DNA of 26,944 nt from DASYHS01 sp035998295 (GTDB taxonomy: Bacteria > Pseudomonadota > Alphaproteobacteria > Azospirillales > Azospirillaceae). Shown one piece after another: positions 13,938-20,712 of the stretch (position 1 is the first letter of the stretch; every line of letters begins with the position of its first letter). The stretch is from contig NZ_DASYHS010000162.1 in assembly GCF_035998295.1 (NCBI RefSeq), forward strand, positions 1 through 26,944, in the 5' to 3' direction. A program made the position numbers and the translations under genes. The notes under the pieces were generated by a model. That model worked only from the letters and a program-made list of their open reading frames with translations, ran no database searches and was not told the origin of the DNA.

Positions 13938-14858
13938 TTGTACGATTGCCTCGTGGTCGGGGGCGGCCCTGCCGGCCTGACCGCCGCGGTGTATCTCGGC
14001 CGGTACCGGCGTAAGGTCGTCGTGGTCGACGCGCATGAGAGCCGGGCCGCCTGGATCCCCCTGTCCCACAACATGGCCGGGTTTCCCGAAGGCATCACCG
14101 GCATCGACCTGTTGACCCGCATGCGCGTCCATGCCGAGCGCTACGGCGCCGAATTCACGACGGGCACCGTGGAGGTGCTGGAGCGGACCGGGCGCGGGTT
14201 CGCCGCCTCCCTCGGCGGGGGCGGCCGGCTGGAAGCCGCGACCGTGATCCTCGCGACCGGCGTCGTCGATCTGGAGCCGGAGCTGCCGGACCTCTACCAG
14301 GCGGTCCAGCGCGGGCTGATCCGCCACTGCCCGGTCTGCGACGCCTACGAGGTCGTGGGCGACCGCATCGCCGTGATCGGCCATGGCGCCGACGCGCTCG
14401 GCGAGGCCCTGTTCCTGCGCACCTACAGCGACGACGTGACGATGCTGACGCTGGGCCGGCCGATGGAGCTCACGCCGGAAGAGCGGCGGCTGATGGCTGA
14501 GGCCGGCATCAGCGCGCTCGAGGCAGCCGTCGCGAAGGTCGCCGTACGCGAAGGGCGCATCGCCGCCGTCGAGCTCGCCGACGGCAAGACCCATGCCTTC
14601 GACACCCTGTACTCCGCCCTCAGCACCATGGCCCGCAACGGCCCGGCGGCCAGCCTCGCCGCCGCGATGGCGGCGGACGGCAGGCTGGTCGTCGACGAAC
14701 ACCAGCGCACCAGCGTGCCCGGCGTGTTCGCGGCCGGAGACATCGTGGATGGGCTCAACCAGATCGCCGTCGCCACCGGCCAGGCCGCGATCGCCGCGAC
14801 GACCATCCACAACGACCTGCGCAACGGCAGGCTACCGGCGCCTGTTGACCCCGCATGA
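13938..14858 (+). CDS. Thioredoxin reductase-like NAD(P)/FAD-dependent oxidoreductase
   Basis: This 306-residue flavoprotein has the small thioredoxin-reductase fold: FAD-binding VVGGGPAGLTAAVYLGR at the N-terminus, the redox pair CPVCD (Cys131 and Cys134), an NAD(P)H-binding glycine motif AVIGHGADALGEAL, and the FAD-closing GVFAAGDIVDGLNQIAVATGQAA. It should move electrons from NAD(P)H through FAD to a dithiol target. TTG 13938 is preferred because GGGAGGGGCGGA lies directly upstream and it places the FAD motif at the N-terminus as usual; upstream ATG 13860 would add a basic extension across the tandem repeats. The glycine motif differs from classical TrxB (GGGDSA type), so this may be a side-branch enzyme. 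Its stop nearly abuts the small zinc-ribbon gene. Confidence 0.88.
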   Translation: MYDCLVVGGGPAGLTAAVYLGRYRRKVVVVDAHESRAAWIPLSHNMAGFPEGITGIDLLTRMRVHAERYGAEFTTGTVEVLERTGRGFAASLGGGGRLEAATVILATGVVDLEPELPDLYQAVQRGLIRHCPVCDAYEVVGDRIAVIGHGADALGEALFLRTYSDDVTMLTLGRPMELTPEERRLMAEAGISALEAAVAKVAVREGRIAAVELADGKTHAFDTLYSALSTMARNGPAASLAAAMAADGRLVVDEHQRTSVPGVFAAGDIVDGLNQIAVATGQAAIAATTIHNDLRNGRLPAPVDPA

Positions 14859-14878
14859 CGAGCGGTCGAGGTGAGGAC

Positions 14879-15049
14879 ATGGACGACAAGCCCGAGAAAA
14901 TGACGCCCGGCGATGAGGCGATGCCGGGGACCGACGGCACCGGCGAGGACGTCTGCCCCGATTGCACGGGCAGCGGGCGGATCGACGGACGCCAATGCCC
15001 GAACTGCGGCGGGACGGGCCGCATCGTCGAGGGCATCGGGGGTGGCTGA
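14879..15049 (+). CDS. Small double CxxCxGxG zinc-ribbon protein (DnaJ zinc-finger-like)
   Basis: This 56-residue protein has an acidic N-terminus followed by CPDCTGSGRIDGRQCPNCGGTGRI, two CxxCxGxG units as in the zinc-binding centre of DnaJ, but no J domain. The four Cys should bind one zinc. The ATG at 14879 has GAGGTGAGG just upstream; another ATG at 14855 overlaps the flavoprotein stop (ATGA) and is a possible earlier start. Coupling to a dithiol flavoprotein invites a redox or chaperone role, but this is inference. Confidence 0.8.
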   Translation: MDDKPEKMTPGDEAMPGTDGTGEDVCPDCTGSGRIDGRQCPNCGGTGRIVEGIGGG

Positions 15050-15058
15050 CGGGTCGCT

Positions 15059-15646
15059 TTAGGGGCGGCCCCAGAACTCCTCGCCCGGCGTGCCGGTGAA
15101 GTCGGTGGCGTCGCAGAACTCTCCGCTGCTGCGGATGAGGCGGCACAGCGCCTCGGCCGACGCCGCGTCGGGCAGCGGGCCCGCCTTGAGGCGGTAGAAG
15201 GTGCCGCGCCCATCCCCGAAGTCGATGCCGACGACCCGGGGCGCCAGCGTGCCGAGCTGGTCCGGGAAGCGTGCGAGAAGACGCCGCCATCCGTCGCCGA
15301 CCTGCTTCGGTTCGCGATAGGAGGCGAGGTGGAGCGCATGGCCGCCCACCGCCCGCGTCGGGTCCAGGGGATCGGGCCCGGCAGGGGGAGCGGCGCCGGG
15401 CGAAACCGTGCCGGGAAGAGCCGAGAGCTGCGCCAGCAAATCCCGGATGTCGCCCTCGATCCGGACGAACCGGTCCACGCCGGGCTGCATGGACGCGAGC
15501 TGGGCGCGCAGTTCCGCGACGTCGCGCTCCAGCCGCTCCAGCCTCTCGGCCAGCGCTTCCTCCTGCGGCGGATCGGTGGCCGGCGTCGCGGCGCAGCCGG
15601 CAAGGGCGGCGGCAAAGGCGGCGGCCAGCAGGGCCCGATGCATCAT
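15059..15646 (-). CDS. Lipoprotein with coiled coil and C-terminal SPOR-like domain
   Basis: This 195-residue protein has a lipoprotein signal: MMHRALLAAAFAAALAGCAA with lipobox LAGC. A coiled coil follows (EEALAERLERLERDVAELR, about residues 28-50), then a Pro-rich linker and a C-terminal domain of about 90 residues. That domain begins HALHLASYREPKQVGDGW and includes GTFYRLKAGPLPDAASAEALC, the typical pattern of a SPOR peptidoglycan-binding domain. It should be anchored in the membrane and bind cell-wall glycan. ATGs at 15646 and 15643 follow a GAGGA. It is convergent with the zinc-ribbon gene (stops 9 bases apart) and divergent from the next small secreted protein. Confidence 0.82.
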   Translation of the reverse strand: MMHRALLAAAFAAALAGCAATPATDPPQEEALAERLERLERDVAELRAQLASMQPGVDRFVRIEGDIRDLLAQLSALPGTVSPGAAPPAGPDPLDPTRAVGGHALHLASYREPKQVGDGWRRLLARFPDQLGTLAPRVVGIDFGDGRGTFYRLKAGPLPDAASAEALCRLIRSSGEFCDATDFTGTPGEEFWGRP

Positions 15647-15752
15647 CTTCCTCGCGCCGCGTCGGCGATTGTTGGCGGGAACCGTGCCGGTCATGATAGA
15701 AGGGATTAACCCCTGGGGGAATCCCCGCGCTCCGCGGGCGGGAGTGCCGGAC

Positions 15753-16211
15753 ATGGATGCAGGCTGGTGGACGAGGCTGATGGGTGGCGCGCTGTGCGCG
15801 GCCTTGCTTCTCGCCGCGCCCGCGAAGGCCGCCGGCACGCCGCCGATTCCCGATGAGATGCGGGCGCTGGCGGACACGGTGCTGGCCCGGCTGTCCAAGG
15901 AGCTGGCCGCCTCGGACCTGCGCGCGGCAAGCTTCGGGGTCGAGGCCCTGGTGATCGATCCGCAGACCGGAGGCAAGCCGCCCCAGCCGCTGGGCATGGT
16001 CGAGCGGCGGGCGCCGCCGCAGGCCGAGGTTCGGCAGTCGCGGGCGCCGTATCCGGGGCGCAAGCCGACGCCCGCCGGTCTCGATGCGGTGGCACGCGCC
16101 TTCGTCGAGCGGATCGGGGCCGCCTATCGCGAACCGGCGCCGGCACTCGTGGCCGAGCATCCGCAGCCCGTCCTCACGAACTCGGGCCCGGCAGCCGTTC
16201 CTCCGCGATGA
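15753..16211 (+). CDS. Small secreted protein, unknown function
   Basis: This 152-residue protein begins MDAGWWTRLMGGALCAALLLAAPAKA, a clear signal peptide with cleavage near AKA-AG. The mature part has an amphipathic helix (EMRALADTVLARLSKELAASDLR), a strand-like segment FGVEALVIDPQTG, a second helix near AVARAFVERIGAAYREP, and a Pro-rich end. No family is recognised. The ATG at 15753 follows a GGGAG; an in-frame GTG three codons upstream is an alternative. The last 38 bases overlap the 3' end of the convergent gene on the other strand. Divergent from the SPOR-like lipoprotein gene, so the two may share a regulatory region. Confidence 0.6.
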   Translation: MDAGWWTRLMGGALCAALLLAAPAKAAGTPPIPDEMRALADTVLARLSKELAASDLRAASFGVEALVIDPQTGGKPPQPLGMVERRAPPQAEVRQSRAPYPGRKPTPAGLDAVARAFVERIGAAYREPAPALVAEHPQPVLTNSGPAAVPPR

Positions 16212-16896
16212 TGTCGGCCGCGACGGTGCCGACCCAGTGCCGGATGTTGTGGTGCGCGGTGGCGGCCGGCGGCAGCCTCATGCCCTTCGCCTCCGCACGC
16301 TTCGACCAGCGGCGGCGGGTCGGGTAGTCGGCCGACCACAGGAAGTTCAAGGCCGTGGTCTCGACCGCCGTGCCGGCCCGGGACGGGGCTTCGCGGACAT
16401 CGGCCGGGTGGCGTTCCAGCCGGGTTTCTTCGGAGCGCGCGGTCTCGCCCAGCGCGCGGGCGACCACGGCGCCGTATGTGCGGCTCGCCGGCCGGGCCCA
16501 GGCGCGCCCGTCCTCCGCCTCCCGCTCCTGGTCACGCCAGAACGCATCCTCCGGGTCGGCGGAAGGATCTTCCGCGTCCTCGCCGAGGTCGTAGCCCGAG
16601 GCCAGAAGCAGGGAGCGGGCGAAGGCAACCGTTTCGCGCGGGAGGCCGAGGATGGCCGCCACCTCCGCGTCGTCGCAGCCGCCCTTGGCGCGGACGATCA
16701 GGATGCCGACGTTGCGTATGCCGCCAGCGCCCGTATCGGGATCGTAGGCGAAGAAGTCGAGCAGGGGCAGGACCTTTTCGGGATCGTCGTAGGTCCCGTC
16801 GGGCACGCTCAGCCGGAAGCGGTCGGCCAGCACGACGGCAAGCGCCTTCTGGTCGTTGCTGACGCTCGCAGCGGGGCGCGCTGCCTTGCGCGACAT
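16174..16896 (-). CDS. Hypothetical protein with a possible helix-turn-helix
   Basis: I do not recognise this 240-residue soluble protein. The N-terminal part (NDQKALAVVLADRFRLSVPDGTYDDPEKVLPLLDFFAYD) is followed by DDAEVAAILGLPRETVAFARSLLLASGYDLG, which resembles a sigma-region-4 or response-regulator HTH in spacing. An acidic middle (EDAEDPSADPEDAFWRDQE) leads to a basic C-terminal region RRRWSKRAEAKGMRLP. DNA binding is thus possible but unproven. The start is supported by GGGAGG seven bases upstream. It is divergent from the parA-like gene across 302 bases and overlaps the secreted-protein gene at its 3' end by 38 bases. Confidence 0.7.
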   Translation of the reverse strand: MSRKAARPAASVSNDQKALAVVLADRFRLSVPDGTYDDPEKVLPLLDFFAYDPDTGAGGIRNVGILIVRAKGGCDDAEVAAILGLPRETVAFARSLLLASGYDLGEDAEDPSADPEDAFWRDQEREAEDGRAWARPASRTYGAVVARALGETARSEETRLERHPADVREAPSRAGTAVETTALNFLWSADYPTRRRWSKRAEAKGMRLPPAATAHHNIRHWVGTVAADIIAEERLPGPSS

Positions 16897-17198
16897 GATG
16901 AGCCTCCCGGCTGGTACGGACGAGCCTGGGCCGCATTAACCGATTCGCAATGATGGAACACGAACGAATCAGCCAAGGCAAGCGATAGTTTGTGTACTTT
17001 TGATGAATTCTGCACCAGATTTGGTGCTTGCCGGCCGTATTCCAAGGGGGCGGCCGCCAAGGCCGGGGCATGGGCATGTGACAACTGCGCGCCGGTGCCG
17101 GACGGCGCGTTCTCTGCGGTTGCCCAGCCGCCCCGAATGTCTTAATCCCGTCGGCGGGTGGTCCTTCAGCCGCCGCCCCCTCCAGCCTGGACCCGGGA
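16897..17198. other. Gene-free divergent promoter region with two inverted repeats
   Basis: The first half (about 16930-17030) is markedly AT-richer than its surroundings. It contains GATTCG (16942-16947) facing CGAATC (16965-16970) across 17 bases, and GCACCA (17012-17017) facing TGGTGC (17022-17027) across GATT. Both could be operators. I could not find a convincing -35/-10 pair for either direction. The second half, to 17198, is GC-rich with no feature I can name. Confidence 0.5.
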
Positions 17199-18287
17199 AT
17201 GACCGCGAGCGTACCCGCTACCCCGCACACCATAGCCGTCTACAATCACAAGGGCGGCGTCGGCAAGACGACGACCTCCCTCAACCTCGCGGTCTGCCTG
17301 GCCGCCGCCGGCCATCGCTGTCTGCTCGTCGACATCGACCCGCAGCAGAGCAGCACGTCCATCCTCTCGCGCTCGGGCGCTTCGCCGAACCTCGTCGACG
17401 TCATCAAGAAGACGGCCGTGATCGAGGATGCGGTCCACGAAACCTTCGTCAGGAACCTGTCGATCATCCCGTCGACCCGGTCGCTAACACTGCTGGAGAG
17501 CGGTCTCGACGACCGGGTCAGGCCGAACCAGGGGCTGCGGACGCTCCTGTCCTTCTCGGACCGGGCGTTCGACTTCATCGTGATGGACTGCCCCCCGGCG
17601 ATGGGGATGCTGTCGCTCAACGCGCTGGTGGCCGCGGACTCCGTCGTCGTGCCGACGACTTCCGGCGCCTTCTCGGTGCACGGGGTCCAGCGCACGGTCG
17701 AGACGGTGAACGCGCTGCGCGGCGGCCTCAGCCCTGGCCTCGTCGTCAACGGCATCCTGCTGTCGCTGTTCGAGGGCACGCAGCGCGACCTGCAGACGGT
17801 CCGCGACCTCGGCAACCAGTTCCCGGGGCTGCTCTACCGCAACCGCATCCGCTTCGACCACGAGGTGCAGAAGGCGGAGGTGAAGCGGCTGCCATCGTGC
17901 CTGCACAGCATCGGCACCGCCGCGACGCAGGACTACCTGCATTTCACGGCCGAGCTGCTCGGCCGCATCCACCGCATGCGCCGGCTTCCCGACCAGGACT
18001 TCTCCCACGAGGAGACGATCCGGCGCATGGCCGCCGCCCTCGGCGAGCCGGGGTTCGCGGACCTGTCCGCGCGTGCTTCCGCCGACAGCGCGGCGGACGG
18101 CCCGGATGAGGACCCGGTATCCGCGACGGCCAAGCCGGGCAGGTTCCGCCGGTCCAGCCGGGCCGCGGCCGCGGCGGCCCTGTTCGCGGCCGGTTTCCTG
18201 TGCGGCGGCGCGCTGACCTACTGGCTCGGCCCTCAGATCGGCATGGCGCCACTCGCCGCCGCCGCCCAGGACCCGCCGGCGCGCTGA
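17199..18287 (+). CDS. ParA/MinD-type ATPase with C-terminal membrane segment
   Basis: This 362-residue protein is a ParA/Soj-family P-loop ATPase. It shows the deviant Walker A KGGVGKTT (residues 18-25, with the family's signature Lys18), LLVDIDPQQSSTSIL, Walker B-like FDFIVMDCPPAMG and a VVPTTSGAFSVHGV switch region. ParA proteins form ATP-dependent dimers on DNA or membrane to position cargo. After the ATPase domain (to about 265) comes a linker, then a basic patch (GRFRRSSR) and a hydrophobic segment ALFAAGFLCGGALTYWLG, about residues 322-344, predicted to anchor it in the membrane with a short tail outside. No parB-like gene or parS-like palindrome is nearby, so the cargo is unknown and chromosome segregation is not implied. 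Confidence 0.85.
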   Translation: MTASVPATPHTIAVYNHKGGVGKTTTSLNLAVCLAAAGHRCLLVDIDPQQSSTSILSRSGASPNLVDVIKKTAVIEDAVHETFVRNLSIIPSTRSLTLLESGLDDRVRPNQGLRTLLSFSDRAFDFIVMDCPPAMGMLSLNALVAADSVVVPTTSGAFSVHGVQRTVETVNALRGGLSPGLVVNGILLSLFEGTQRDLQTVRDLGNQFPGLLYRNRIRFDHEVQKAEVKRLPSCLHSIGTAATQDYLHFTAELLGRIHRMRRLPDQDFSHEETIRRMAAALGEPGFADLSARASADSAADGPDEDPVSATAKPGRFRRSSRAAAAAALFAAGFLCGGALTYWLGPQIGMAPLAAAAQDPPAR

Positions 18288-18335
18288 CCCGCAGGCGAAT
18301 AGGGGGTATATCGCCCCGTCGCGCTTCCACCGGCC

Positions 18336-18341
18336 CATAAT
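18336..18341 (+). promoter_or_regulatory. Candidate -10 box of ruvB
   Basis: CATAAT matches five of six bases of TATAAT and lies directly before the SOS box. Transcription would start near 18348, inside the LexA site. The -35 region is not recognisable. Confidence 0.45.
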
Positions 18342-18356
18342 GTTCTCTATATGTTC
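18342..18356 (+). promoter_or_regulatory. SOS box (LexA operator, alphaproteobacterial GTTC-N7-GTTC type)
   Basis: GTTCTCTATATGTTC is an exact GTTC-N7-GTTC direct repeat, the established LexA recognition pattern in Alphaproteobacteria. It sits at the ruvB promoter, one base or less after a CATAAT -10 candidate, where bound LexA would block RNA polymerase. It also overlaps the ATG at 18351, which argues that this ATG is not the translation start. Confidence 0.8.
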
Positions 18357-18386
18357 CGTTCGGATCCGAAGCAGCGGAGCAGTCCC

Positions 18387-19394
18387 TTGACCGATGCCGA
18401 CACCCGAATGCCGGACCCGGGAGAAGAAGCCCCGGGGCGGGCGCTGCGCCCGGAGAACCTCGACGGCTTCATCGGCCAGCGCACCCTGCGCGACAACCTC
18501 GCGGTCTTCATCGCAGCCGCCCGCGAGCGGACGGAAGTTCTCGACCATGTGCTGCTGTCCGGGCCTCCGGGCCTCGGCAAGACGACGCTGGCCCGTATCG
18601 TCGCGCACGAGATGGAGGTCGGGTTCCGGCCGACCTCCGCCCCCGCGATCGTGCGGCCCGGCGAGCTTGCGGCGCTGCTTGGAGCGCTGCGGCCGAACGA
18701 CGTGCTGTTCATCGACGAGATCCACCGCTTGGCGCCGGCGGTGGAGGAGATCCTCTACACCGCGATGGAGGACTTCCAGCTCGACCTGATCGTCGGCGAG
18801 GGACCGTCGGCCCGCTCGATCCGCATCGACCTGCCGCCCTTCACCCTGGTAGGCGCGACGACGAGGGCCGGATCGATCAGCCGGCCGTTGCGCGAGCGTT
18901 TCGGCATCCCGCTGCATCTCGAGTTCTACGACCAGGCCGAGCTGGAACTGATCGCGATGCGGGCGGCGGCGCTGCTGGGGTTCGAGGTGACCGCGGACGG
19001 GGTCGCCGAGATCGCCTGCCGCTCGCGCGGGACGCCGCGGATCGCCAACCGGCTGCTGCGGCGGGTGCGGGACTTCGTGACCCTGGCCGGCTACCCCTAC
19101 ATGACCGGCGAGGCGGCGGCGAACGCCCTGGACCGCCTGGGGGTCGACCGTCTCGGGCTCGACGCGATGGACCGCCGTTACCTGAGGCTGCTCGCGGACG
19201 GCTTCGGCGGGGGGCCGGCCGGCGTCGAGACGCTGGCCGCGGCGCTGGGCGAGCAGCGCGACGTGCTGGAGGAGGTCGTCGAGCCCTTCCTGATCCAGCG
19301 CGGCCTGATCCAACGCACGCCGCGCGGCCGCGTGCTGGCGGAGGGCGGGTGGCAGGCGGCCGGACCCGGAACGGCGGCGCGCGACGCCGCGTGA
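18387..19394 (+). CDS. ruvB: Holliday junction branch migration ATPase RuvB
   Basis: RuvB is the hexameric motor that drives RuvA-bound Holliday junctions. Motifs: LRPENLDGFIGQ, Walker A GPPGLGKTT, Walker B VLFIDEIHRL, sensor 1 LVGATTRAG, arginine-finger region RPLRERFG, sensor 2 RGTPRIANRLLRRVRDF, and the C-terminal winged-helix end PFLIQRGLIQRTPRGR. I prefer TTG 18387 (GGAG eight bases upstream, protein begins MTDADTR as in many alphaproteobacterial RuvBs, 335 residues). The ATG at 18351 has no ribosome binding site and lies in the SOS box. Two positions differ from most RuvBs: EEILYTAMEDF (usually P before AMED) and TSAPAI (usually TSG). ruvC and ruvA, normally adjacent upstream, are absent; a ParA-like gene is there instead. 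Confidence 0.93.
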   Translation: MTDADTRMPDPGEEAPGRALRPENLDGFIGQRTLRDNLAVFIAAARERTEVLDHVLLSGPPGLGKTTLARIVAHEMEVGFRPTSAPAIVRPGELAALLGALRPNDVLFIDEIHRLAPAVEEILYTAMEDFQLDLIVGEGPSARSIRIDLPPFTLVGATTRAGSISRPLRERFGIPLHLEFYDQAELELIAMRAAALLGFEVTADGVAEIACRSRGTPRIANRLLRRVRDFVTLAGYPYMTGEAAANALDRLGVDRLGLDAMDRRYLRLLADGFGGGPAGVETLAAALGEQRDVLEEVVEPFLIQRGLIQRTPRGRVLAEGGWQAAGPGTAARDAA

Positions 19395-19422
19395 GGCCGC
19401 CCGTTCGCCAGGCGACGACGTC

Positions 19423-20229
19423 TCAGTAGGCGACGACGTCGAGGAGCCAGCAGTCGACCAGGCGCTGCGCCAGCGCCGTGCAGGCGGCCTCGGCGCCCCG
19501 GCGGTCGAGCGGACCGAAGGACAGGGTGAAGCGGGCCGGATCGCCCACGGCCGGGAACACGAAGGGAGCGTAGCGGGCGAGCAGCGGGATCGAGGCCGAC
19601 AGGCGGCTCCATTCCGCGCGCGCTCGCTCGGGGTCGGCGTGCTCTCCCAGGCGGGCGAGCAGCAGGCCGGGAGCAGCCCCGCCGAACGCGTAGTCGTGCA
19701 CGCCGGCGACCGGCAGCAGGGCATCGGCGTCGAGCGTGACGCTCGCGATCGTGTCGGAAGCGAAACGCAGTTTGCCTGCCTGCACGTCGAGCAGGCTCAG
19801 CACCGTGCCGGGCTCCATCTTGACCGGCACGCGTTTGCCGTCCCGCAACGCCATGCCGCTCACGGCCCGGCGGACCACGTGCGAGCCGCGCAGGACGCCG
19901 TCGGGCGCCCAGCGGGCCCGCGACACCACGGCCACGGTGCCGGTGGCCTGGCGCGGGGCGTAGATCGACCGCAGGACGCCGCTGGGCACGTAGCCGACGC
20001 CGCCGGCCGCGACGATCTCGGTGAAAGGGCGGCCGCGCGGCGCGCCGAGCGCCATGACCACGCTGCCTTTCGCGAGCTTTGCCGCTACCGGCGCCGCAGC
20101 ATCGGGAGCGAGGCGGACCTCCACGTCCCGGTCCAGCAACGCCTCGCCCGAGGTGACCGCCTGCGCGAAGGCCGCGCCGGCCGCGAGCACGATGGCGAGC
20201 GCGAGCGCGGCCGCGAACGGCCGGCTCAT
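19423..20229 (-). CDS. Secreted protein with SH3-like and C-terminal SPOR-like regions
   Basis: This 268-residue protein has a signal peptide (MSRPFAAALALAIVLAAGAAFA-QA). Residues 30-90 resemble a bacterial SH3 domain (VEVRLAPDAAAPVAAKLAKGSVVMAL, then FTEIVAAGGVGYVPSGVL). The C-terminal 40 residues, RFTLSFGPLDRRGAEAACTALAQ ending VDCWLLDVVAY, follow the last strand-helix-strand of a SPOR domain. Both domain types bind cell-wall material, so it is probably a periplasmic envelope protein. The ATG overlaps the stop of the upstream Pro-rich gene (ATGA), so the two are made together. The gene is convergent with ruvB, 28 bases apart. The exact role is unknown. Confidence 0.75.
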   Translation of the reverse strand: MSRPFAAALALAIVLAAGAAFAQAVTSGEALLDRDVEVRLAPDAAAPVAAKLAKGSVVMALGAPRGRPFTEIVAAGGVGYVPSGVLRSIYAPRQATGTVAVVSRARWAPDGVLRGSHVVRRAVSGMALRDGKRVPVKMEPGTVLSLLDVQAGKLRFASDTIASVTLDADALLPVAGVHDYAFGGAAPGLLLARLGEHADPERARAEWSRLSASIPLLARYAPFVFPAVGDPARFTLSFGPLDRRGAEAACTALAQRLVDCWLLDVVAY

Positions 20230-20585
20230 CGCCGCGTCTCCGGAACCCTTGCCGTCAAGCCGGGTCGGCCCGGGCCGGGCGGCAGGTAGAGCAGGGGAGA
20301 GATGGCGGGGCGGAGGACCGCCGCCGGCTGCTGCACGGCCGGCACCGGGACGGGATGCGTCGGCGCGGCGGCCGGGGCCTGCGTCGCGGGCGGGACGGCG
20401 GGTGTGGCGGTGGGTGGAGGCGTGGACAGGGCGGGCGCCGCGACCGCCGGAGCCGCGGGGACGAGGGACACGGGCGGGCCTGCCCGGCGCTCCTCGGCGC
20501 GGGCGGGAGCGGACGTCAGCGCCGCCGCGAACAAGGCGGCCGCGAGAAAGCCGGTGTGGAGCGCTGCGGGCCGTGCATCGGCCAT
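20226..20585 (-). CDS. Secreted Pro/Ala-rich protein, unknown function
   Basis: This 119-residue protein has a signal peptide (LHTGFLAAALFAAALTSAPARA-EE) and a mature part that is almost entirely Pro, Ala, Thr and Val (such as STPPPTATPAVPPATQAP), a stretch likely to be disordered. It may span the periplasm or cell wall. Its stop overlaps the start of the SH3/SPOR-like gene by four bases, and it is the first gene of that pair. Low complexity makes family recognition impossible by eye, but the signal peptide and coupling support it as real. Confidence 0.6.
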   Translation of the reverse strand: MADARPAALHTGFLAAALFAAALTSAPARAEERRAGPPVSLVPAAPAVAAPALSTPPPTATPAVPPATQAPAAAPTHPVPVPAVQQPAAVLRPAISPLLYLPPGPGRPGLTARVPETRR

Positions 20586-20712
20586 GGCGGGTCGTCGTCG
20601 CTTTCCTGGATGCGCGGTCGATCGACCTTAGGGAGCCGTGCTTAACAAAACCTTTCCGAGCGGGCCCGCAAGGATCATGCTATGGGCGCCACGACGCGTC
20701 GGGGAGGATGGA

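Noticed and set aside
17040..17198. A parS centromere-like site near the parA-like gene
   Set aside because: I found no GTTTCACGTGAAAC-like palindrome, and no parB gene is present.
17484..19724. A 746-codon open frame on the minus strand across parA and ruvB
   Set aside because: It lies opposite two unmistakable genes, is Arg/Gly/Ala/His-rich without any domain, and is the kind of long antisense frame that high-GC codon bias produces.
20586..20712. A promoter for the aldo/keto reductase in the AT-richer stretch CTTAACAAAACCTTT
   Set aside because: No -35/-10 pair with acceptable spacing could be identified, so I do not call it.
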